This document shows, in pieces, positions 22,680-34,060 of a DNA stretch of 64,000 nt; within the stretch, counting starts at the first letter, position 1, and the number at the start of each line of letters is the position of its first letter. This DNA comes from Prosapia bicincta. Lineage: Eukaryota; Arthropoda; Insecta; Hemiptera; Cercopidae. The DNA is taken from the NCBI GenBank assembly GCA_036971475.1, contig JBAIZL010000008.1:29893719-29957718 (forward strand), given 5' to 3'. Made by a program: the position numbers and the translations under genes. The notes beneath the pieces are model-generated. The model saw only the letters and a program-made list of their open reading frames with translations. It made no database searches and was not told the origin of the DNA.

Positions 22680-25073
22680 ATGTATGTGTATGTGGTTATG
22701 AATATTGAGATGAGGACTTGATGTGTGCATGTTTTTATGACAAACTGTTTAGGAAAACAAATGTAAGGATTTTCTTATGATTGGTATAAAGATATTTTTT
22801 AAAGGCTTAGGAGAGAATTACAGTAGGTTATGTTTGATAAAAATCTCAAATTTAAAAATTTATAGAACTTAATTAATGGAAAGATGTATGGTTGGTCTTC
22901 AGCAAAGCCAGCTGTAAAGTTACAGGGTCAAACTAAATTACGAAATGAGAATATTGTGTGTATATGTTTATATAAGCTCAACCTTTTTTTAAAAAGAACT
23001 CGAAAACAATTTTTTTAGTGTGGAAATGGAACTATCAGTATCAATTATTAATGCAACATTAATATTGCAAATTTTATTGTTAGAACAAAAACTAAAGTTC
23101 CAGGTTCATTTAAGTTTTATAGGTCAGTTTTCAATCCATTTTTTTTTTAAATATGTTTCATAAAGGCCAGTCACCATTGCAAAATCAAACATTCACATAA
23201 TGTTTCACAGGATCATTTACATCATGTCACCATTTGGAGCCTGTAGCGTATCCCGTACTTCAAGAAACCATTCCCACATGGGTCATGATACTTCTCATGC
23301 AAGACCAAACCAAATAGCCAAAACAAAATGTGTTAATAGAATAATTGGTATCATTGATGATCTTAATGATTCATAGGAGACCAAACTACACAGAAAAAAT
23401 AATAAGTTAATGAAAATTATAAAGATTGCAGAAGGCATTTACTTCAAGTGCATTAACATGTAAGTATCCAGAGACAAAAACAACCTCATTAATGTGTATC
23501 TTCAAAGTGTGAGAAAATGAACGGTGAAAAGGTTAGTGCAAGAATCAAAGCAACATAAAATTATGTGTGAAAACGCTGTGGGGAGAAGATTTGAAGAAAC
23601 ATCACAACATATTATAAGGCTTCAAATTTAAATGTAAGCAAGTGCTTCAAAATCAAGCAGAAGATACTGATGCTCATAGACATCAGTGGTTAGAAGAAAG
23701 ATGATCTAGATATGCTAAAAATAAAAAATCAGTACATCTAAACTGCCTTAGAACCTATTAGTTAACTATAATTATAAATATTTTATACAACAATATTGTT
23801 TACAATCTTTCAGTTATGGTTGCGCTCATCATAAGGAGTCTTATCTTACACGCCTCTAGGCATTTACATTTTCCTGAAGAATAGGTGACAAATCAAATTG
23901 ATAGAAATTCATTTGAGAAATGCGGATTGCGTACCACATTCTACATTTTCAAATGATTTGACAAAATTCAATGTGACATATTCTTAATTTTTTCATAGAT
24001 TAATTCAACGTTAAAATGCAAGTTTTTCAATGGTTTTTTTCTCTTTAGATGATTACTACATATTTAACAATCAAAGTATATTTTTGTTACATCAACAATG
24101 GTCAAGTTTAACAAAAAACTTAATATACCTGCTCATGTAACTCAAAACTCTGATACAATTTCCAACAACCTCACAATGTACAAATTTTGTTTTTGTTTTT
24201 AGATAAAATAATGGGTGAATACCATCTTTAGATAATAAAGATTCTCAAAATAAGTGCAGAGACATAACTATTAAGTCATCATCAATTTTGCAATACTATT
24301 AGATAATATTCTTGAATCTACAGAGCCTCTCTTATATGGATGTATAATAGCAAGAGAAGTGGGAAAAGAAGCTAAGGGACTTACAACCATGAGTGGCAAG
24401 AGGCCCTTATCACATTGAATGCAAATCAAAGCATCTTGGATAATGAGTTAACAATCTGTTAGCAAGGAAAGTCAATTTACAGTAAAAAAATACCAAGAAC
24501 CAAACAAAAAAACCATTCACATATCCATTATTTGAAGCACAGGATACTTTCGGATATTTTATGCCAGTTATTCAAGGGTGAATGAAAGTTACACAGAATG
24601 AAAAATAGTATTTATATTTTAAATTTCTGTATTTATTCAATGTACAATGTGCATATAGTTCTATCAATCCTGTCTTGTGACATTTAATGCTTTAGGTTTT
24701 GAAAGCTTTAATATTGATAAATATTCGGATAACTTAGAGGTCCTATCAAATACTTAGCTTTTATAATATTAGCACATACTTAATACATATAGATTAATAA
24801 ATTTTTTTGTCTTGAAATTATTAATCAGTATTTTCTAAATCGATGATCAACCAAGTTCCCTTAAGGAGAGCTCGATAACCTGGACTATTTATCTTAATAG
24901 TGTTAAACCTTATTTTAATTACAGTATTTGGATGTAACATGGACAGGAACTGAAAATGTGTGCAATAGTTATTGGATTTATTATTAGTGAACTGACCGAA
25001 ATGGACTATTGATTCAACAAATTTTGATTTTACTATCTATTTTTAATTGGAGCAAAATGGAAAAAAAGCTTTA
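22680..25073. other. No gene seen
   Basis: AT-rich. A slightly less AT-biased stretch at 23160-23720 may be an old transposon or coding remnant, but no frame longer than a few dozen codons survives and no motif was recognised. Confidence 0.4.
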
Positions 25074-25335
25074 TAGCTTTCCATATACAAGTTAACTTTC
25101 TTTGATAGACAAAGTTCACTAAAGAACTTACAACATAAGTTTCTACAATAACACAATTTTTGACAAAGTAATTCTTTGTTTACATTTTTTTAATGAAGAT
25201 TTTGTAGCTTTCCATATACAAGTTAACTTTCTTTGATAGACAAAGTTCACTAAAGAACTTACAACATAAGTTTCTACAATAACACAATTTTTGACAAAGT
25301 AATTCTTTGTTTACATTTTTTTAATGAAGATTTTG
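25074..25335. repeat. Perfect tandem duplication, 2 x 131 bp
   Basis: Units 25074-25204 and 25205-25335 are identical by eye, from 'tagctttccatatacaag' to 'aatgaagattttg'. The lack of divergence indicates a very recent duplication or a join artefact. Confidence 0.9.
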
Positions 25336-25740
25336 TTACAGTTAAGCATTTGTCCTCCCCTTTTGATTCTAACCAAAATTATATTTAGAGAACCAGGTCA
25401 TATTGAAAGCCTTGTGTATGTAAAGTAATTATTGGTGTAATGACTGTAAAACATCTTCTCAAATACATGATTTGGAGTATTTTAGAAATATGCCAGTGCA
25501 TAAATATATAAATGTTTTTAAGATGTATTTTTATAAGTTGTGAAGGGATTTCTGACAAAAGTGTAAAAAAATTGTAACCAGAATCAATTTTTGGAATAGA
25601 GGTATAGTTTTTATATGACAATAAATATCTTGTAAATTGGAACAAGTACTGTGCCAAGTCACATATGGATTTTCTCCTTCGAATAATAACATAGAAAAAA
25701 GTAAACTTGACTTACATTATAATTCTTTTATTTTTGTATT

Positions 25741-26555
25741 TGTGTGTGTGTGGGTTTTTCTGTCATGTTATGTGTGAGTTTTTTTTTTAGTACAATATGT
25801 TTTGATCCATTTCTATAGGCTATGTTTTATTGTGCTGAAATATTGTCCTCATTTTTCATGGATATGTTGATTATTCTTTCTATCATTGAGGGGAAGGTGG
25901 CATTTTTGTGTTGCGTGGGGGTAATTGGAAGTAATGTGTATAGCTGTGTAAGTGGTAGTGGGCTTTCTATATACTTAAAATGTTGTTGTTTTGTATAGTT
26001 ATTGTGAGATATAGGAAGCTGATAATAATCTTATAATGAGAGATCCCATTGGCAGGCCTTTGTTTTGATTGCAGTATTTGTTTTTTGTATGTTAAGTAAT
26101 TCTGAGATTTGATCACTTCTATTAGTATTATTATTTTTTTTTTTTGTCTGGTGTGTTGTTTTCTATTAACATTTGTTTAAGTATGTTTATAGTTTCTTTG
26201 ATGGGTACGTCGGTGTATAGGTTGGTTTTGTCAAATAAGGCTGGTGTGGAGTTATGCTGTGAGTTTTTTATTTTTTGTGTAAGATCATTTTGTCTTTTTA
26301 ATCTGGTGTGATTATTGAATGTGATGTTATTTCTTATTATTTTGTTAAGGTGTTTGCGATTTTGTGGGAAGGTGCTGGTGTATTATTTATTATTGGCCAT
26401 ATTGGTATGTCTTTCTTTGTGTAGATAAGGCGCTAAATGTTGGTACTTAGTTTTGTTAAAATTACATATTATGTGCTGTTGAAGGTATTCAATGTGGTTG
26501 GTGTCTATAGCTCTTTCGAGGCCTAGTAATATGTTGTAGTAATATGTAACACGCA
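25741..26555 (-). pseudogene. PLE reverse transcriptase fragment, minus strand
   Basis: Minus-strand reading gives HLNKIIRNNITFNNHTRLKR, then ALFDKTNLYTDVPIKETINI (first catalytic Asp block), KYCNQNKGLPMGSLI (GLPMGSP block) and downstream frames. Broken by stops and indels. At about 26550 it meets a plus-strand PLE copy head to head. Confidence 0.75.
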
Positions 26556-27140
26556 AAAATTACTAACATATTACTAAATCTCAAAACAGCCATAAAAATC
26601 ACAGACAACAAAGACCTTGAATACCCTAGACAGCACATAATACATAATTTAAACAGTACTAAGCACCAACACTCAACACCTTGCCTAGAGTACACAAAAA
26701 AGGTAAACCAATATGCCCACAAATAAATAACACATCACCCCTTCACACAAAATTACAAAACACCTTAACAAAATAATAAGAACTAACATCACATTTAATA
26801 ATCACACCAGCTTAAAAACAACATAGATTTTACACAAAATACATGCACATATCACATAACTTCACACCAGCATCATTTGAAGAAAACCAACCTATACACC
26901 AACATACCCATACATATAGTGTTTTATGTAAATGTTCACCCTGTTTGTCCTATGTAAAAGCTGGAACAGTTGTAGTATGTAATTTTGTAGGCCTGCCCTG
27001 TCGTGCTTATCCTGGTGTGTTATAGAGCAGTGTAGGTGTTTTTAAATTGTGTTGGTATTTTTGCCAAGTTAATACAAAGGAGGAAACTTATGCAAAAACC
27101 TCATGATGAAGACACAAGAACTGCAAGTTTTATTTATTAT
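26555..27140. mobile_element. Rearranged PLE: plus-strand RT part joined to inverted GIY-YIG part
   Basis: 26560-26920 is plus-strand PLE RT (FDKTNLY-like 'KKTNLYTNIP' near 26890 after repeating the HLNKIIRTN block). 26930-27030 is in the opposite orientation and on the minus strand reads YKITYYNCSSFYIGQTG, the GIY-YIG core. Then comes the PLE tail phrase 'cctcatgatgaagacacaag'. The same composite is present at 36920-37510, so the rearrangement predates the B/C duplication. The GIY-YIG part alone precedes unit D (54970-55190). Confidence 0.7.
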
Positions 27141-27200
27141 GAATATAATCAATGAAATCAAGATGATTACTACGATCAGCTTCTACCATACATACATGCA

Positions 27201-27202
<2 letters not shown>

Positions 27203-27273
<71 letters not shown>
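27203..27273. repeat. (TA)n microsatellite
   Basis: Follows 'catgcatgcata'; the orthologous tracts in units C and D are 37597-37651 and 55262-55288, with different lengths. Confidence 0.95.
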
Positions 27274-27277
<4 letters not shown>

Positions 27278-27367
27278 TATGGTGATATGTTTTCTTGTAA
27301 TATAGTTAATAACTTAAAAATATTTCAAAAACAAGAATACTTTTAATGAATATATGTATTCAAAGCT

Positions 27368-27399
27368 TTTCGCCGGTAAAATAGTACCAGCATCTTCAG
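27368..27399 (-). ncRNA. Hammerhead-ribozyme-like core, intact CTGAAGA/GAAA
   Basis: Minus strand: CTGAAGA (27399-27393), then a stem GCTGGTA/TACCGGC around a short loop, then GAAA (27371-27368) and AAGCTTT. This matches CUGANGA-stem II-GAAA. The homologue at 55386-55416 has GTTGGT/ACCAAC, so one pair changes from C-G to U-A and another from U-G to U-A: paired substitutions that keep the stem. A convincing stem I and stem III were not established, so cleavage is not claimed. Known: PLEs often carry hammerhead motifs. Confidence 0.5.
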
Positions 27400-27434
27400 G
27401 AAAATAATTATTTAATTTATTAATTATATATATA

Positions 27435-28360
27435 CAATGAAACCTCTGGTAAACATACGTATATGGTTCTCGATATTTTGTCCGCCCCTGAGAGGTGCTC
27501 ATTTAGTGGAAGTGTTTTAAGAAGCAGTGAAGAAGAAATACAGTATTTATTCACTACACACTTATTTCTAATCCAATACATAATAGGCTACAGTATTTAA
27601 CCAATACTAATGTAATAAGATATTTATTACTAATACTAATATACAGTATTTAATTAATAATGTAAGCTACCTTTTTATAAATACAGTATACAGTACAATA
27701 AATACTGTACTGTACTGTTATTAAATATAAATTCTAAAGCAAATTTAAGAAATACTGAAACAATACGGTACCTAACACAGTACTCTACATTAATTTAATT
27801 TTTTTATTGTTTGTTCTGCATTCGTTTTACCTATCTTAAAGCACTCTGCAATTTTCCTAACACCAAATTTTTCACTGTCAGAAGAATGAATTACGGCTTT
27901 TCATGCAGGCTCATACATTTGCGAGAAGCCATTACTGAAATTTCAAAAATACAGTACTATAATTTTATGTTGTGAAACTATCACCAGTGCTGTAAAAAGG
28001 TACAGTACAGAACTGTAAACCAGAACTACAGTAAATCACGCATATACACTAACAACAAGTTCTCGTACACAAATGGAGAACAGTCCACAGTCCATGCGTA
28101 AGATCGTTACGGTATTGGGGGAAGGGATTGTTTTTGTAAAGGTATGCATTTCTCTAGACTCCTTTGTAAACATACTCATACAAGAATTTCTCAGAATGGT
28201 GTTGTTACCATTGCCTTTGCACAGCTGTAACGGAAAAAACCAATGAATAAATGTGCTACCGAGTATGCCCAAGCAAGTGTAGAAATTGGATTTTGTCTTC
28301 TGATTGTATAAGTAGTTATTTCAGCTACACTTTTCAGTACATTTGTCCACATATCAGAGC
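27435..28360 (-). mobile_element. Non-autonomous pogo/Tigger element, truncated (unit B)
   Basis: Starts CAATGAAACCTCTGGTAAAC (CAGTGAAACCTC in unit C at 37652). The minus strand at about 27790-27930 encodes decayed parts of a CENP-B-type HTH, best read in unit D (55830-55975). The right end is replaced by a small PLE fragment at 28360-28440. Frames at 28036-28436 on both strands are shadows. Confidence 0.7.
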
Positions 28361-28460
28361 ACATTTCAGTCATTTGACCATTGTTGATTCAATTTTCTGG
28401 TTTGGATATTCGGTCTGTGATGTTAGTATTTGTTGACGTTACATGACTTTTCTCTTGAGT
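28360..28460 (-). mobile_element. PLE 3'-end fragment
   Basis: Reverse complement of 39715-39810, the end of the PLE in unit C ('caataccaacatcactga', 'ccagaaaattga', 'ggtcaaatgacc'). A clean ~90-bp shared end. Confidence 0.75.
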
Positions 28461-28462
28461 TG

Positions 28463-28529
<67 letters not shown>

Positions 28530-28538
28530 TATATATAT
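28463..28538. repeat. (TA)n microsatellite
   Basis: TA tract with 'taatat' and 'acacac' interruptions, beside the PLE fragment. Confidence 0.95.
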
Positions 28539-29937
28539 TTGTTTTGATAATATATTGTACTCATAATGCAAAGAGATTTCAAGTCACTTACCTTCATTTT
28601 ATTCTTTTTAATGAACAACTTCATAGCCAATAAGTTGGTTTCAGTTCAAGATGTAGCAATATGGTATTTGACAAATATTCCAAAACATGGTTTTCTGTAC
28701 AACCTTTACACTAGTATATGAAGCACTGGTATTTTATAGAGTTTTCAGACCATAAGCATAGTAATAATATGTGAAACTAGTAGGGAAATTTTAAATTAGT
28801 ACATTCATTATTGCTCTCCAGATTAAAAGATTTTCCCTGATTATTAAATAACAAAAACTTTATCTCATCCATAATTATAAGAGTATACTTAGCCACATGA
28901 TGTTTTGTTCATAGAGTTTTGTATTTAAAGTTTGTATTATTAACAAATCTGGGGGATCTGAGGATTTCAGATTCCCTAAACTAAATTTTAGTTATTAAAT
29001 ATTTTAAAGGACAAGTTGATTTTGAAATAAAGTTGAAAGAGAGCTATTTCAATGTCTGACCATATTTCTTAGTTCAACAAAATGCGAAATCCTTATTTCA
29101 TGTTGCATAGTTAGGGCTTTTGCGTGTTTATTTGGCAATGTGATGACGTAATACAAGCACTAGCTTGGGTTAAGACTAGTTCTGAGTCTAGATTCAAGTT
29201 TATGTTTAGTGTTATAATATTGGCTGCCTTTGTTTGTTTTTCGAAGTAACTGAGTCTGTAAACGCATGTACAATGAATCACAGTATAGATCTGGTTGCAT
29301 ACTTGCTTAAACTCCATTTGCTTAACACCTTGAAGCAACTATTGGGTAAAAACCTCTTAACCACATATAAGGCTTGTTTGCCAGGAATTTATCAATATTT
29401 AAGTCTCAGAATCTAAAGCATTATATTTCATAAGCCCGTGATCAGGATTGATAGAACTATTTGCACTTCGCACATTGAATAAATACAGAAATTTAAAATG
29501 TAAATACTATTCTACGATATATTGTGCGACTTTCAGTCTTGCCACATATTAACAACTGGCAAAAGGATCAAAGTTATACTTATAGAAAATCAGAAAGTTC
29601 TGTTTGCTTAAAATAATGGATATGTGTATCGCTTTATTTCGATTCTCATTATTTTCTATAAACTTTACAGACTTTCCTTGTTAACTAATTGTTAACCTCT
29701 TAATTACAAATAAAACTTGTTTAGAACTTTAAAGGGGTTAATTAAAAAAATTATTTGTGATTAAGAATTCTATTTGCTCAAATTACTTCATTTTTTTATT
29801 GTCTTTTGAAAACAAATGTACCAAAAATACAAGTGGCCACAACCAATATTAAAAATTTAACTAAAGAGAAGAAACAAAAGAAGAACTTTCCAGTCCTAAT
29901 GTTATAAGAATTTTCCATAGCTCAGAGGAAGTGTTAC

Positions 29938-30248
29938 AGACAGGATTTCATTTGTTATTTTTGTATGTAATTTGGAAGTGATATTGAATACATGGGAGTA
30001 GCATCAATATTGTTAAAACAATTCAGAAAACAGAATGTAGACACCAGTTTTCTATATTCAGAATAGTGATCATTTTCTTCTTCTTGGCACAAATAAAAAA
30101 TGTATACCTTAGAAGAAGCAGATTGTCATTCACCTTAAAACATATTAAGTTAGAAATTCAAAATCGAAGGGTTGTTGGTAAATTAGTTCAACTGATTTGT
30201 TATCTCAGAAAACAAAAAAAACCTTACCAAAGATATGATGATAGGTAA
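29938..30248 (+). pseudogene. Decayed homologue of the 155-bp exon plus following frame (unit B)
   Basis: After 'tagctcagag' the frame reads SVTDRISFVIFVCNLEVILN, aligning with the intact minus-strand exon at 5419-5573, then shifts at 'aatacatgggagtag', then continues VASILLKQFRKQNVDTSFL to a stop. From 30066 a second frame is open for 60 codons (IFFFLAQIKNVYLRRSRLSF, then TLKHIKLEIQNRRVVGKLVQ, then LICYLRKQ), ending at 'gatgatag|gtaacc', a possible donor. The inverted copy at about 5250-5410 aligns with it in the same frame but has two stops. Function is unknown. Open and broken parts differ from copy to copy. Confidence 0.45.
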
Positions 30249-30424
30249 CCACCTTGAAGCCCTGAATTGCTAGCCTAGTAATTCACGAGGGCACATCTGG
30301 AAGCAACTTAAGGGTTAAAAGAACATAAGTGACATCTAGAATGAAATTATTGGCTCTGTAATGCACGTTAAGAATGAGGGAGTTCAGAAAAACATTCTGT
30401 TTATTCTTAGACATGTTTTACCTG

Positions 30425-30505
30425 TTCAAATGGACATTATATTTTGGTATTGTGTTGATTATAATATTTGCAAGAGATTTTTTGGTTTCTACAAAGACTT
30501 TTAAG
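30425..30505 (+). pseudogene. TLYFG coding-like block (unit B)
   Basis: Reads FKW then TLYFGIVLIIIFARDFLVST then KTFK, homologous to 4932-5011 (minus). The acceptor seen in the inverted copy ('cttgtcag') is 'ttacctg' here, so it could not be spliced in the same way. Strongly hydrophobic centre. Confidence 0.4.
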
Positions 30506-31008
30506 ATAAAAGTGTAACTGAAATGGTAGTTGAAATTTTAGGTTTCTTAACGAAGTGGGTTGTATATAAAAAGGTGATATCTTGGGCTTATGACATCATA
30601 TGGGTATCACAGTGCTGAAAATTAAGCATAAATCCAACATAAATATTTGTAACCATGAGATAAAACAAATAATATATAACCTAAGATATCTGAGAAATGA
30701 AGAAACAAAGAATGAATGTATAGATACTAACAAAGAGGACAACTATATTGTAACAACAGAATCATTTGTAGTACCAATCCTTAATTAATATCATATTTAA
30801 TCATTGATACCACAGTGGTACAGATGGAAACAAGGTTTTAATATTTTGAATAATTGAGCTTTGAATTTATCTAATTTACAATTTACCTGATTGTCTAATT
30901 TATCCAATTTACAATTTATCTAATTTGTCTAATGCCGTGGCTTCATCTAATTTATTTTAATTTGTTTATGGTGTACAATAAAGGTTTTGTAACTAAATTG
31001 AAAGAATT

Positions 31009-31260
31009 CCTAAAAATGTACCCTTTTTGAAAGTGTGTCACTGAGAAAGGAGCTTTTGAATGTGACCTGTGATAAATCTAAGGATCTTCCGCCACATATA
31101 TTGCTAGAATTTTTGTTGTATTATGACCTGGACAAAGTTCACAACTGGTTAGGTTCATTTATTTCCCACATTTCCAATCATAAAATGGTCAATTGATAGA
31201 CCTATAAGTCCATTAAATGGAAGAAACACTTTCTTGAGGAATTCGATGACAAACAATACA
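31009..31260 (+). pseudogene. KELL coding-like block (unit B)
   Basis: One frame from 31018 reads CTLFESVSLRKELLNVTCDK, then SKDLPPHILLEFLLYYDLDK, then VHNWLGSFISHIS before a stop, then in another frame KSIKWKKHFLEEFDDKQYTM. The inverted copy at 4300-4610 conserves many of these residues in shifted frames. A decayed exon is the simplest explanation. No family assigned. Confidence 0.45.
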
Positions 31261-31357
31261 CTATGTAGCTTAGGTACACTTGTGGTAGAAAACTCTGTAT
31301 TACACTAACTGTCAAATAATTAGAGTTTTGAGGATGGTGTAATTGATGCATTTGCAG

Positions 31358-31402
31358 AAAGAAAGGAACCTCACATAGACTTGATTTATGAAAAAAATTA
31401 AG
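31358..31402 (+). pseudogene. 45-bp exon (unit B)
   Basis: 'atttgcag' acceptor and 'gtaagaatg' donor bound 45 bp reading (x)RKEPHIDLIYEKN then TAA. The TAA replaces TAT of the inverted copy at 4164-4208. If spliced in phase 1 the stop truncates the protein before the Asp/Asn-rich terminal exon. Confidence 0.5.
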
Positions 31403-31742
31403 GTAAGAATGTAATTCTTAGGTTCTCCTGGTAACTACTTGTAGGTAACTGCCTATAACTATATGCAGCTTCGTTACTAATAGGGGTACACCTCCTGAAA
31501 CATCAATACTTTGAATATATTATTATAATATTTTAAAGTGTATGCTCTTACCACAAGTTCATGATAGAAACCAACAGTTTTTCAACAAACGTTGATGGAA
31601 TGAATATTTCCATATACATACATAATAAACTAAAAAGAAGTACAGATTTTAGTTTATAAGAGTTAAAGGTTTCAATTTTATTCTCAAAATTTATGCTAAC
31701 ATAGAGAAGCAGTATTAATTGTCTGTCTTTTTTTATTTTTAG

Positions 31743-32179
31743 AAGAAAATGAAGAAGAATATGATTTGGTGGCATTCATTGTTGCTGTAGCAACTACAGA
31801 AAATAAACGAAAACAAGAAAAAGTAAAACGAAGAATTTGTGAGGAATTTTATGAGCAGCAAGGCTTTCCTGACAAGTCTAAATTCATGAACCAAGAAAAC
31901 GATGACGAAGATGTTGATAATAATTATATTGATGATGATAGTGTTGATAATAACTATGTTGATGATGATGATATTTATAATAATGATGGGATTGATAATA
32001 ATAATGCTATTCATAATAATGAAGATAATGCTAAAAATGATGGTAATTCTAATGATGATGTTCATGGTAATGATAAAAATGATGATGATAAAAATGTTGA
32101 TGATAAAAATGATAGTTTTGAGAATATTGTTGTTAATAATGATGAGGATGAACATAAATTCAAGCAAATACTTCCATAA
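31743..32179 (+). CDS. Asp/Asn-rich terminal exon (unit B)
   Basis: Preceded by a strong pyrimidine tract and 'tttttag'. Phase-1 reading gives EENEEEYDLVAFIVAVATTE, NKRKQEKVKRRICEEFYEQQ, GFPDKSKFMNQ, then a ~85-residue tract built mostly of GAT/AAT codons (D, N, with V, Y, I), ending HKFKQILP and TAA at 32177. The first ~55 residues are of ordinary composition; the tail is a low-complexity imperfect trinucleotide expansion. Unit C has the same exon six codons longer. The antisense and +1 frames (I/N-rich and M/I-rich) are also open, but only because of the GAT/AAT repeat. The only internal Met starts are downstream of the acceptor, so it is read as an internal/terminal exon rather than a whole gene. 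Function is unknown. Confidence 0.55.
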
Positions 32180-32339
32180 CCATCATTCACTAACACATAC
32201 CGCTTTCACATTTATTAATTATTTATAGTTTTAAATAGGAGCTACAAGTACCTGTTAGTATAGTACCTGGAAATAAGGTAGATCTATGTTCTTACAATTC
32301 TCTGTGATACAATATTAGTATGATTTAGAAATAATAAAG

Positions 32340-34060
32340 TAAAACATTTAATTTACCATTAATCGATTTGTAACAATTAATAGATGTAGCTATAACAATG
32401 AAGATCACTGATAAATAATTATAGTCTTTATGTTATCTAAATTATAATTATAATTTTAAATATCTTATAATAATTACAATTATAATTATCTTATTATAGT
32501 TATTATTATCTAAATAAAAAAATTGTGATAATTTGTGAAGACAGAGCTAATATTGCATTTACCATAAATCTATAGTTAATACTAATAGATACTACTGTAG
32601 CGATTAGGATAATGTTTAGTAAGCTTTGCTTTTAAATAATAAAATAAAATAAAATTATGCTACATTTGAAATGACAAAGAAATTTCTTTTTATTAACATT
32701 AATTTATTTTTGACACTAAATAGTTACTGCTGTGGTCACAAGGATAAAAATTTAATATTTTTTGCCTTCACTAAAATAAACAATTTTGATAATTTACAAA
32801 TGACCTAAGACAATATTGTACTTATGATTAATTTATTATTATCTCCTAATAGATAGTATGTTATATGGATAAGTGTTTAACAGTCTTTTAATCTAGTAAA
32901 ATTTTAAAAAATTGTGCTAATTTTGAAATGACAAATGAAGATGAATATTTAATAGTTTTTGCTTTTGTAAAATGATTAAAATAGAGAATATTTTGAAATG
33001 ACAAAGTAAAATATTGCATTTACCATTTTTCTAATACAGTATAAACTCTTGACAGATAATACTGTAGCCTAAATGTTTCATAGACCTTTGCTTTTCTAAT
33101 ACGGAAAAATTTTGTTAGGAAATTTTTTCATTTACCAATACTCAAATTGTAAAATTAGACAAATGCTACTGTAGCTTTAAATATTAATGATTTATGGTCT
33201 TTTGATTTGTAATAAATAAAATGGTATAACTTTGAAATAAGAATGAAATTATTTCATTTACCATAAATCTTTTGGTAACACATGACAGATAATACTGTAG
33301 CAGTGAGGATAAATGTTTTATTGTTGTTTGCTTTCCTAAAATAAGAAATATCTGTGTTAAATTTGAAATAACAAGGAAATTATTTCTTTTACCAATCAGC
33401 TATTTGTTACACTTTACAGATACTACTGCAGCAATGAAGATAACTGTTTCAAAGGCATTAGCTGTGGTTAGATAAAATAAAATTGTACTAGTATTGAAAT
33501 GAGAAAGAAATTATTGCATTTACCAATCATTTAATTGAAACACTTGTCCAATGCTATTGTAGCAATGAGGATATATGTTTCAATGTCATTTGATATTCTA
33601 AAATTAAATAAAATTATGCTAACGTTTAAATGACTAGGTAAATCATCTCATTTACCAATTATCTGTAAGTAAATCTTGACCAATACCATTATATCCACAA
33701 AGATAAATGATTAATAGCTTTTGCTACTGTTAAAAAAAGCTAATAATTTTTAAATGACAAGGAAATAATTTCTTTTGCCAATCATTTATTGGTAACAAAT
33801 AACATACACTATTTTAAACAATAGAATGATTGTTCCTTAGTTACTCTAAAAGAAATTGTGCTAATTTAGAAATTGCTAAAGAAATCATTTCATTTACAAA
33901 TCATCTATTTGTATACCACTTGACAGATACCACTGTACTCATAAGGATAGATTTTTCATAGTTCGTTTCTCAAATAAAATAAAACTGCTAATTTCAAAAT
34001 AAGGAAATTATTTCATTCACATCATATACAGTAGACTCTTGAAAACTCAATATTATGTGA
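32340..34060. repeat. ~125-bp satellite array (unit B)
   Basis: Same array as at 1-1930; this copy lacks several central units present there (the near-identical repeats at about 791, 917 and 1042 collapse to one), so array length differs between copies. Confidence 0.85.

Noticed and set aside
29111..29338. Minus-strand 75-codon frame conserved in units B and C (also 40661-40888)
   Set aside because: B and C are recent copies, so conservation is uninformative. Unit D breaks it while keeping the opposite strand open. No splice sites or motif.
31739..32167. Minus-strand 142-codon Ile/Asn-rich frame and plus-strand Met/Ile-rich frame at 31902
   Set aside because: Shadows of the GAT/AAT repeat, which lacks stops in several frames. 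Only the 31743 frame has a splice acceptor and an ordinary-composition N-terminal part. The same holds at 43283-43784.
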